From positions 3,267 to 8,888 of the forward strand of contig JANWXG010000092.1 of NCBI GenBank assembly GCA_025057335.1: a DNA stretch of 5,622 nucleotides, in the 5' to 3' direction. The notes under the pieces are model-generated. The model was not told the DNA's origin. It saw only the letters and a list, made by a program, of their open reading frames with translations, and made no database searches. Within the stretch, counting starts at the first letter, position 1. Each line of letters opens with the position of its first letter. Shown piece by piece: positions 1 through 4,735 of the stretch. Source of the DNA: a bacterium. Its GTDB lineage: Bacteria; Armatimonadota; HRBIN16. A program made the position numbers and the translations under genes.

Positions 1-309
1 CTGCACGGCAACTGGGGCGACAACCAGTATAAGCTGGACTACAACCTGTACTGGCGCGAGGGCAGCGGCGAAGTGCGCTTCGTTGACCTGACCTTCGAAC
101 AGTGGCGCGCGAAGGGACAGGACGTGCACTCGGTGATTGCCGACCCCCTGTTCGTGGCGCCTGACAAAGGAGACTTTCGGCTGAGAGCGGGTTCTCCCGC
201 TACAAAAATCGGTTTTCAGCCGATAGACATCTCGAAGGCGGGACGTCTGACGAACAAGAAGAAGGGGGGCACGCCACTGGCTCCGCCTGCGTTTCCTGTC
301 GCCAGGTGA
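1..309 (+). CDS. C-terminal end of a right-handed parallel beta-helix protein (5' truncated by window)
   Basis: Frame 1 is open from the first base to TGA at 307-309, giving the last 102 residues of a larger protein. The visible text has the typical tail of right-handed parallel beta-helix (pectate-lyase-like fold) proteins. There is a DYNLYW segment near residue 14, then a TFEQWRAKGQDVHS segment, IADPLFVAPDKGDFRL, and SPATKIGFQPIDISKAGR. In this family such tails describe the last coil after the repeats, and the proteins are usually secreted and bind or cleave polysaccharides. No catalytic residues, signal peptide or full repeat turns fall inside the window, so the substrate cannot be named. 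The last 20 residues are rich in Lys, Gly and Pro and look like a flexible tail. The gene converges on tmk with only 32 bp between the stop codons. The fold call is fairly secure, the function is not. Confidence 0.75.
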   Translation: MHGNWGDNQYKLDYNLYWREGSGEVRFVDLTFEQWRAKGQDVHSVIADPLFVAPDKGDFRLRAGSPATKIGFQPIDISKAGRLTNKKKGGTPLAPPAFPVAR

Positions 310-341
310 AGCTTGCGGTTGGAGTCATCGTGTGAGGTGCT

Positions 342-941
342 TCATGTGTGCTCACGGAGCAGCTGCGAGAAGTCTTCCCAGACAGACTGTTCCAGCTGCT
401 CCAAGGGCTGGGTAGCGTCCAGGAGCAGGTAGCGATGCGGTTCTCGCTGAGCCTCCGCGAGGAACCCCTGGCGCACTTTTTCGTGGAAGGCGAAATCCTC
501 CGCCCCGATGCGGTCTCGTTCGCGTTGACGTAGCAAGCCGACCTCCACAGGCAGGTCTAAGAGGTAGGTACGCACTGGTTGCAAGCCGCCTGTGGCAAAC
601 TGGTTCAACTGTCTCACCCATTCCAGGTCCAGCCCGCGCGCATACCCCTGGTAGACTAGCGTAGAGTCGGCGTATCGGTCGCAGAGGACTGCTTTGCCTT
701 CCTCGAGGGCACGGCGGATGTGGCGAGTGTGGATGGCTCGGTCGGCGAGGAACAACAGCAGCTCTTCCTCGCGTTGCAGGTCGCCACGTTCCAGTAGCAG
801 GGCACGCAAGCGGGGTTCCCACGGCTCGTATGTGAGCCAGACAGGAACCCCCTCTTGCTGAAGCCGTTCGGAGAGCCAGCGGGACAGCGTGGTCTTGCCC
901 GCCCCCTCGATGCCTTCAAAGCTGACAAACGGTGCGCTCAT
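342..941 (-). CDS. tmk: dTMP kinase (thymidylate kinase)
   Basis: This 199-residue protein should phosphorylate dTMP to dTDP with ATP in the cytoplasm, an essential step of dTTP synthesis. Its length fits the family (about 200-215). The P-loop EGIEGAGKTT is at residues 9-18, ADRAIH at 66-71, the DRY motif at 88-90 followed by STLVYQGYARG (93-103), and DLPVE at 129-133. The LID segment RQRERDRIGAED (138-149) carries several arginines. There is no arginine inside the P-loop, so this looks like the bacterial type II arrangement, with the catalytic arginine in the LID. One oddity is that the usual TREPGGT loop reads TYEPWEP (37-43) and the segment is about four residues shorter. The ATG overlaps the TGA of the upstream R3H ATPase gene (ATGA). 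No strong ribosome binding site lies before it, so translation is probably coupled to that gene. Confidence 0.95.
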   Translation of the reverse strand: MSAPFVSFEGIEGAGKTTLSRWLSERLQQEGVPVWLTYEPWEPRLRALLLERGDLQREEELLLFLADRAIHTRHIRRALEEGKAVLCDRYADSTLVYQGYARGLDLEWVRQLNQFATGGLQPVRTYLLDLPVEVGLLRQRERDRIGAEDFAFHEKVRQGFLAEAQREPHRYLLLDATQPLEQLEQSVWEDFSQLLREHT

Positions 942-2557
942 CCTGGGGGCGGGGAGATGCGCACTCGGCGGTTCGGCTCTACCCCTACGCTCTCCGACAC
1001 CAGTCGGTATTTCTCTACGAGCTGGTGCTGTAGGCGACGGATGTAGCTGTTCTGCGGAGAGAGGTCAACGGGCATCGAGGTGCGCAACACCTCGTGAATC
1101 GCCGCCTCCGTCTCCAGCAGGGCAGCCTCCGTCGGGTCGAGCGTCGGCTCCGAGTCGTCCCAGCCTTCTGGCGGGCGCATCGCGAAGATGTCCTGCACAC
1201 TGCTGGCGATTTGCGCGTAGGTATTGCTCTTCACTACATATACAGGTAGCCCTCGCACCGATGCTTCCTTCATCCGCGCAGGCTCGCGGCGAGCGTTCGC
1301 TTTCAGCGCTATCACTACGTCCGCCTGCTGTACGTCTCGCACAATGTAGGCGGGTACACGCAGTTCGCGAATAGCGCGCTCCAGCCGGTTGCGGCTGACA
1401 CCGTAGGGAAAGATGCGCACGGTGGAGGGCAGCTGCTTGCGCTCTTTGGGAGCGCTGGGACGAATGGTGAGCGCTCCTGTCTGCTTGGCGGGTTCTGGCG
1501 TATCACCTGCTTGCACCACCTGAATCGTTCCGTCGGGCAGGCGGACGCGCACCTCGGGGCGCGGCGTCTCCCCGCGCAGAATGCGGTCTACCGTGCTGGC
1601 GACGTCGTGGTGGATAGCCAGCTTATCCTTCTCGATCATTTCAATAATGATGTCGAAGGTTGGTGGCGCCTTGCGTTCTAGCACGGTCTTCTGCGTTCCT
1701 CGGCGACGCGCCTCTTCATCGGAGAGGGTGACCGCCTGAATCCCTCCCACCAGGTCACACAGGGTGGGGTTCATCAGCAGGTTTTCCAGCGAGTTGCCGT
1801 GCGCTGTGCCGATGAGCTGCACGCCTCGCTCGGCGATAGTGCGTGCCGCGAACGCCTCCGCCTCCGTGCCGATTTCATCAATGACAATCACTTCTGGCAT
1901 GTGGTTCTCCACTGCCTCGATCATCACCGCGTGCTGCAGCTCTGGTGAGGCGACCTGCATCCGTCGCGCCATGCCGATAGCAGGGTGGGGGATATCGCCG
2001 TCGCCTGCGATTTCGTTAGAGGTGTCCACGATGACCACACGCTTGTTGAACTCATCGGCGAGCACGCGCGCAATCTCGCGCAACTTGGTGGTCTTGCCGA
2101 TTCCGGGGCGTCCGAGCATGAGCACACTCTTACCGCGCTCAATCACATCTTGAATGATGTCAATGGTGCCGAACACGGCTCGTCCGACACGGCAGGTCAA
2201 TCCGATGATACGTCCCTGTCGGTTGCGGATAGCGGAGATACGGTGAAGAGTGCGCTCAATGCCTGCGCGGTTGTCTTTGCCGAAGGCGCCCACACGCTGT
2301 ACTACATAGTCGATGTCCGCTTCGGTAACCTCCATGTCACTCAGTTTGAGCGTGCGGTCCGGGAAACGCGCTTGAGGCTCTCGTCCGAGGTCGAGGATGA
2401 CCTCCAACAGGTCATCGAGGCTCGGCTCCTGCTCGAGGGCGCGTCGTACCTGCGGTGGTAACACCGCCAGCAATTCGTCCAGGTTGTCGGTGACACGCAA
2501 TTGCGTCTTCGGGCGCTGCGCTATTGGCGCGCCAGTTGGGAAATTGAAGCTGCTCAT
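938..2557 (-). CDS. SpoIIIAA/Ycf45-type AAA ATPase with C-terminal R3H domain
   Basis: This 539-residue protein is a predicted cytoplasmic ATPase that binds single-stranded nucleic acid. Residues about 20-130 form the family's N-terminal region. The ATPase core has Walker A GRPGIGKTT (149-157), a VIVDTSNEIAGDGD segment (174-187), Walker B VIVIDEIG (223-230) and a sensor-like GTAHG (250-254). After a Pro-rich linker (about 330-375) comes an alpha/beta segment, FPYGVSRNRLERAI to VYVVKSN (383-445), that recurs in Ycf45-like proteins. The C-terminus holds an R3H motif, R507-x3-H511, followed by SESVGVEPNRRVRI. The family is related to the sporulation protein SpoIIIAA and to plastid Ycf45, but its cellular job is not established. 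It is the first gene of an operon with tmk. The ATG at 2557 is the only usual start in this frame before an upstream stop. Its Shine-Dalgarno sequence lies 20 nt away, across a hairpin (separate entry). Confidence 0.9.
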   Translation of the reverse strand: MSSFNFPTGAPIAQRPKTQLRVTDNLDELLAVLPPQVRRALEQEPSLDDLLEVILDLGREPQARFPDRTLKLSDMEVTEADIDYVVQRVGAFGKDNRAGIERTLHRISAIRNRQGRIIGLTCRVGRAVFGTIDIIQDVIERGKSVLMLGRPGIGKTTKLREIARVLADEFNKRVVIVDTSNEIAGDGDIPHPAIGMARRMQVASPELQHAVMIEAVENHMPEVIVIDEIGTEAEAFAARTIAERGVQLIGTAHGNSLENLLMNPTLCDLVGGIQAVTLSDEEARRRGTQKTVLERKAPPTFDIIIEMIEKDKLAIHHDVASTVDRILRGETPRPEVRVRLPDGTIQVVQAGDTPEPAKQTGALTIRPSAPKERKQLPSTVRIFPYGVSRNRLERAIRELRVPAYIVRDVQQADVVIALKANARREPARMKEASVRGLPVYVVKSNTYAQIASSVQDIFAMRPPEGWDDSEPTLDPTEAALLETEAAIHEVLRTSMPVDLSPQNSYIRRLQHQLVEKYRLVSESVGVEPNRRVRISPPPG

Positions 2558-2584
2558 GCAGTCTCTAAAGACTTTTTCCCTCCT
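2558..2584 (-). promoter_or_regulatory. Shine-Dalgarno with intervening hairpin before the R3H ATPase gene
   Basis: Read on the minus strand, a perfect AGGAGGG (2584-2578) lies 20 nt from the ATG, too far for normal initiation. The gap is AAAA, then a 14-nt inverted repeat AGTCT-TTAG-AGACT (2573-2560), then GC. If the 5-bp stem folds, the effective spacing becomes 6 nt, which is optimal. No in-frame ATG, GTG or TTG sits at a better distance. The sequence is seen directly; the hairpin's role is inferred. Confidence 0.55.
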
Positions 2585-2622
2585 GCCGATTACGGCGTGA
2601 AGCAGACTGTGTATCTACTTCT

Positions 2623-2652
2623 ATGATACCGCACTCCCCCCCTGCAACGCAA
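2623..2652 (-). promoter_or_regulatory. Weak candidate sigma-70 promoter for the R3H ATPase-tmk operon
   Basis: On the minus strand TTGCGT (2652-2647) is followed after 18 bp by TATCAT (2628-2623), a good -10 box with a poor -35 box. Transcription would start near 2616, leaving a leader of about 60 nt that contains the Shine-Dalgarno sequence and hairpin. This is the best match I see in the gap upstream, but it is far from certain. Confidence 0.3.
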
Positions 2653-2701
2653 GCGAAAAAGCAAGGTGCACTTACCATTAGCTCGGTGTGATGAAGAGAA
2701 G

Positions 2702-2739
2702 ACCGACCTACGCAGGTTTTCCCAGTCCGTGTAGGCGGT
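2702..2739 (-). other. Hairpin, possible weak terminator of the phyH transcript
   Basis: The arms at 2702-2711 and 2731-2739 pair over 9 bp with one bulged base (2706) and enclose a 19-nt loop. On the minus strand the stem is followed by a pyrimidine-rich run (CTTCTCTTC) rather than a clean U tract. It lies about 430 bp downstream of the dioxygenase stop codon and upstream of the ATPase operon. The pairing is seen; the terminator role is only a suggestion. Confidence 0.25.
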
Positions 2740-2742
2740 TTT

Positions 2743-2759
2743 CTGCTGTTCAGCAGCAG
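2743..2759. repeat. Short perfect hairpin CTGCTG/CAGCAG
   Basis: A perfect 6-bp inverted repeat (2743-2748 with 2754-2759) around a 5-nt loop. It has no T tract on either side, so it does not look like a terminator. A 7-bp inverted repeat, CGATTGG/CCAATCG, follows at 2760-2766 and 2809-2815. The stretch 2653-2820 shows no convincing gene. Confidence 0.45.
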
Positions 2760-2824
2760 CGATTGGAGGCGCAGGAGGGTATCGCTCGCATGCAGCGCTG
2801 CTCTCCAGCCAATCGTGAATCTTC

Positions 2825-2940
2825 TGGAGGTTCACGCTCTGTCGTGACTTGATGGCGGAGGCGACGGAGCACGTCATCATTTGGAGGGTCACGCTCTGTC
2901 GTGACCCTGATAGCGGAGGCGACGGAGCGCCTCCCTCCAG
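2825..2940. repeat. Two tandem copies of a palindromic interspersed repeat (about 58 bp period)
   Basis: Copy A (2825-2870) and copy B (2882-2928) align over about 46 nt with only a few differences and one indel. Copy B has a perfect 8-bp stem GGGTCACG/CGTGACCC (2886-2893 with 2900-2907, loop CTCTGT). A second 6-bp stem GGAGGC/GCCTCC follows (2915-2920 with 2929-2934). Outer GGAGGG and CCCTCC could close the whole unit as a cloverleaf. Copy A has a decayed first stem and lacks the closing arm of the second. Related copies lie at 4357-4410 and 4418-4482. This is a REP/MITE-like element; no transposase is visible. Confidence 0.8.
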
Positions 2941-2960
2941 GGAAATCGTGTGATGGGAGA

Positions 2961-3112
2961 CCTCCCTCCAGAGCGAATACCTGCGAGGGTTCGCAGAGCC
3001 AAGCTTGACTACCGTTCCTGTCGCTGAGGGGTTGGCGACCTGCGTCGCGGGCAACGGCTTGCTGACCCCCTTGGAGGCGACAACCTGCGAGAGGGCACAT
3101 GTTGCCCGCGAC
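2961..3112. repeat. Continuation of the palindromic repeat cluster
   Basis: CCTCCCTCCAG at 2961-2971 repeats the end of copy B (2930-2940) exactly. It is followed by a perfect hairpin CTGCGA-GGGT-TCGCAG (2981-2996). Then comes GCGAC-CTGC-GTCGC (3035-3048). A perfect 12-bp inverted repeat pairs GTCGCGGGCAAC (3044-3055) with GTTGCCCGCGAC (3101-3112), 45 bp apart. GGCGAC and CCTGCG words recur throughout, suggesting older, degraded copies of the same family. I see no gene here. Confidence 0.6.
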
Positions 3113-3166
3113 TTCTGGCGTGGTCGTCTGAGCGACCTGTTCCATACCCTACTGGAGAGCGTCGCT

Positions 3167-4027
3167 CTATCCGCTGTTTACCACTGTCTGCCAGGCATTC
3201 GCTGCCTCGCCTTCGCGATACAGCAAGGGGAAGTAGGGTCCTGCAAACGGGTCGCCGTCCTTACCGCCCAGGAGGAAGACGTTCATGTGCTTGTCGCTCC
3301 AGGTGCCCGCACGGTAGCGCGTGCCGTCGGGCATAAGGTGGATTGCCCACGAGCGGCGCGGACGCTGGCTGAGGTTGGGGCCGCTACCGTGAATGGTCAA
3401 ACAGTGGTGAAAGCTGAGCGCGCCTGCAGGCATCTCGCACTTTACTGTGCGCCAGGGTTGACCAGAGACCTCCTCAATGCGTCGCTGAAGCGTCTCCAGA
3501 TCCTGCTCAAAGAAGTTGCCTTCAGGAAGCAGACCCCACTTGTGACTACCTGGTACCACTTGCATACAGCCGTTCTCTTCGGTCACGTCGTCCAAAGCCA
3601 GCCACGCCGTGAGCAGCTCAGGCGGGTCGGTGCATTGCCAGTAGTGATAATCCTGGTGCCAGCCGACGTTGCCTCGTGTGCCCGTGTCTGGCGGTTTGTA
3701 GAGCAGCTGGTCGTGCCACAGGCGGATGCCTTTCGCTCCCGTCAGCCGCGCCGCCATCTCTCCAATCAGCGGATGCAGGATGTAGCGCGCAATCACAGAG
3801 TCCGCCCAGTAGCTGTTGTCAATTTTCACGATGTGGTCTAAGGGCTGTCCGGGTTCGATGTTGCGGCTCCATGGGGGGCGTTGCGTGTTGTACTCGCCTG
3901 CGATGACCTTGGCATGGTGTTCTCTGAGCAGCTCAATCTCCTCATCGGACAGGATTTTGGGCGCAATCCAGTAACCGTTCTCTCGGTAGAACTGCACATC
4001 TGCTTCCGTCGGGAGCAGCGAAGACAT
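3167..4027 (-). CDS. Phytanoyl-CoA dioxygenase (PhyH) family protein
   Basis: This 286-residue protein is a non-heme Fe(II)/2-oxoglutarate-dependent oxygenase of the PhyH family, expected in the cytoplasm. The iron-binding facial triad is visible as H124-x-D126 (in GWHQDYHYW) and H213 (in TIHGSGPN). R224, 11 residues after H213, is the likely 2-oxoglutarate carboxylate anchor. Other family signatures are the N-terminal FYRENGYWIAP (13-23), LWHDQLLYKPP (103-113), and ENGCMQVVPGSHKWG (151-165). Length is typical (250-300). The substrate cannot be read from sequence; bacterial relatives act on very diverse small molecules. The frame is open to an ATG at 4096, but I choose the ATG at 4027. It has GGAGGAGG seven bases upstream, the sequence matches the family from there on, and the longer start would overlap the promoter. 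It stands alone between two repeat-rich gaps, ending in TAG at 3167-3169. Confidence 0.92.
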   Translation of the reverse strand: MSSLLPTEADVQFYRENGYWIAPKILSDEEIELLREHHAKVIAGEYNTQRPPWSRNIEPGQPLDHIVKIDNSYWADSVIARYILHPLIGEMAARLTGAKGIRLWHDQLLYKPPDTGTRGNVGWHQDYHYWQCTDPPELLTAWLALDDVTEENGCMQVVPGSHKWGLLPEGNFFEQDLETLQRRIEEVSGQPWRTVKCEMPAGALSFHHCLTIHGSGPNLSQRPRRSWAIHLMPDGTRYRAGTWSDKHMNVFLLGGKDGDPFAGPYFPLLYREGEAANAWQTVVNSG

Positions 4028-4034
4028 GAGCGTT

Positions 4035-4042
4035 CCTCCTCC
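4035..4042 (-). promoter_or_regulatory. Ribosome binding site that fixes the PhyH start
   Basis: GGAGGAGG on the minus strand lies seven bases (AACGCTC) before the ATG at 4027-4025. This is a near-ideal Shine-Dalgarno arrangement, and it argues against the ATG 69 bases further upstream. Confidence 0.85.
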
Positions 4043-4067
4043 ACACTGGGCATGTTTAGTACTCCTG

Positions 4068-4096
4068 ATTATAACTGCTGCCGTACTGGAGGTCAA
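4068..4096 (-). promoter_or_regulatory. Near-consensus sigma-70 promoter of the PhyH gene
   Basis: On the minus strand TTGACC (4096-4091, 5 of 6 matches) is separated by exactly 17 bp from a perfect TATAAT (4073-4068). The expected start of transcription is near 4061, giving a leader of about 34 nt that contains the ribosome binding site. It is the strongest promoter match in the window and implies independent transcription of the dioxygenase. Confidence 0.75.
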
Positions 4097-4163
4097 CCTC
4101 GGTGCGGTGCCAGCGCCGTATTGTCAGGAAGTGTAGCGAGCCAACTGCTCCGTGAGCCATGCC

Positions 4164-4186
4164 TTGCCTCCCCGATGGAGAGGCAA
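4164..4186. repeat. Perfect 7-bp hairpin upstream of the PhyH promoter
   Basis: TTGCCTC (4164-4170) pairs with GAGGCAA (4180-4186) around a 9-nt loop. A second small palindrome, TTCGCC-T-GGCGAA, lies at 4193-4205. They sit 70-110 bp upstream of the PhyH -35 box. They could be regulatory or further repeat debris, and the sequence does not decide. Confidence 0.4.
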
Positions 4187-4189
4187 TGA

Positions 4190-4327
4190 CAGTTCGCCTG
4201 GCGAAGTGCAGAACGGCGAGACTACCGCGCCGCCTTCGAGGCAGGCAAGGCAGTCTACCAGCAGCTGATGGCTGTTGCATCTGAACATGCACAGTCGCTG
4301 GGGGAGGGAGGACGCTATCTTCTGACT
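4190..4327 (+). pseudogene. Possible gene remnant, unrecognised family
   Basis: After an in-frame TGA at 4187-4189 the plus strand reads as a protein-like stretch of about 46 residues. It includes SAERRDYRAAFEAGKAVYQQ and LMAVASEHAQSLGEGGRYLL. Composition and codon choice (many GCC, GCA, GAG, CAG, CTG) look coding, unlike the shadow frames elsewhere. There is no ribosome binding site and no start codon at its beginning; the first ATG is internal (4268). At about 4328 the frame runs straight into a repeat copy, after which it turns into nonsense. It could be the decayed end of a gene truncated by repeat insertion. I cannot assign a family, and chance is not excluded. Confidence 0.3.
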
Positions 4328-4410
4328 CGGCAGGAGCCTCGCCCTCCAGAGCGAGTGGCAGGTTGCGCTTCGTCATGCACTTGCGGATGCGACAGAGCGC
4401 ATCCCTCCAG
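4328..4410. repeat. Palindromic repeat, degenerate copy D with preceding GGCAGGAGCC unit
   Basis: It opens with a 22-nt unit CGGCAGGAGCCTCGCC-CTCCAG (4328-4349), also found at 4461-4482 and 4645-4666. The part from 4357 aligns loosely to copies A/B. Its last 28 nt (4383-4410) match 2913-2940 at 25 positions. Two of the three differences (T4388 and A4401) form one compensatory pair in the stem GGATGC/GCATCC (4385-4390 with 4399-4404). Confidence 0.75.
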
Positions 4411-4417
4411 GGAATCT

Positions 4418-4482
4418 CTGGAGGGTCGCGCTCCGTCGCGACCGTTGAAAACCTGCGGCTCGGCGGGAGCCTCGCCCTCCAG
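4418..4482. repeat. Palindromic cloverleaf-like repeat, copy C
   Basis: A 65-bp unit closed by a perfect 8-bp inverted repeat, CTGGAGGG (4418-4425) with CCCTCCAG (4475-4482). Inside is a perfect 7-bp stem GGTCGCG/CGCGACC (4424-4430 with 4437-4443, loop CTCCGT), and then GGCT/AGCC (4457-4460 with 4468-4471). The first inner stem corresponds to that of copy B, with an A-T pair replaced by G-C, which again preserves pairing. Confidence 0.8.
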
Positions 4483-4489
4483 TCTCCTT

Positions 4490-4560
4490 GTCATTCTGAG
4501 CGAAGCGAAGAATCTCAGCCTATCATAGTGTAGAGATGCTTCGCTTGCGCTCAGCATGAC
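4490..4560. repeat. MITE-like imperfect inverted repeat (GTCATTCTGAGCGAAGCGAAG family)
   Basis: The left arm (4490-4516) and right arm (4533-4560) are imperfect inverted copies, differing at two bases and one indel, around a 16-nt loop. The left arm belongs to a short repeat family that I recall as common in many environmental genomes. When translated it yields the spurious peptide VILSEAKNL. No transposase is present, so any mobility would be in trans. Confidence 0.85.
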
Positions 4561-4583
4561 AGGGGGGGTATGCCTCGCCCGCG

Positions 4584-4632
4584 GCTCAGCAAGACAGCAA
4601 CGGCGAGACGCTTTGCTGTCGCTCAGCATGAC
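4584..4632. repeat. Second, partial copy of the MITE-like repeat with its own hairpin
   Basis: The segment 4605-4632 matches the right arm 4533-4560 at 24 of 28 positions. The terminal word GCTCAGCATGAC is found at 4549-4560 and 4621-4632, and with one change at 4584-4595. A perfect 8-bp stem, GACAGCAA (4593-4600) with TTGCTGTC (4613-4620), lies within it. Confidence 0.7.
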
Positions 4633-4644
4633 AAGGGGACAGCG

Positions 4645-4666
4645 CGGCAGGAGCCTCGCCCCCCAA
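4645..4666. repeat. Third copy of the 22-nt CGGCAGGAGCCTCGCC unit
   Basis: It is nearly identical to 4328-4349 and 4461-4482 (CGGC, A or G, GGAGCCTCGCC, then CYCCA). Here it stands directly after the MITE-like partial copy, so the two families alternate along this gap. The rest of the gap (4667-4735) shows no repeat and no convincing promoter for the gene that follows. Confidence 0.7.
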
Positions 4667-4735
4667 TGCCGAGATGGTTGGCGTGTTGTGAACCCCACAC
4701 GCCTTTCTCTGTTGCTGATATACCTGTGAGAGAGG

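Noticed and set aside
308..343. GAAGC/GCTTC inverted repeat between the convergent stops as a terminator
   Set aside because: Only 5 bp with a 26-nt loop and no T tract; too weak to call.
889..1374. Open frames antisense to the R3H ATPase gene (also at 1764-2153 and 1985-2461)
   Set aside because: Low-complexity Ala/Ser/Arg-rich translations opposite a well-supported gene; these are reading-frame shadows.
2825..2940. CRISPR array
   Set aside because: Only two adjacent repeat copies, no unique equal-length spacers between them and no cas gene; the units are self-palindromic interspersed repeats.
2590..3145. Minus-strand open frames across the intergenic repeats (including a stretch reading AEQQKTAYTDWENLRRS)
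   Set aside because: Most of their length is translated palindromic repeat. The stretch over 2690-2760 looks faintly protein-like, but it has no start, no ribosome binding site and no family resemblance.
3156..3168. AGAGC-GTC-GCTCT hairpin at the PhyH stop codon as a terminator
   Set aside because: A 5-bp stem overlapping the stop codon, with no U tract after it on the minus strand.
3005..3841. Long plus-strand open frame (278 codons)
   Set aside because: It lies mostly antisense to the PhyH gene, whose catalytic residues are clear. It resembles no family I recognise, and it begins inside the repeat cluster. GC-rich genes commonly leave such shadow frames.
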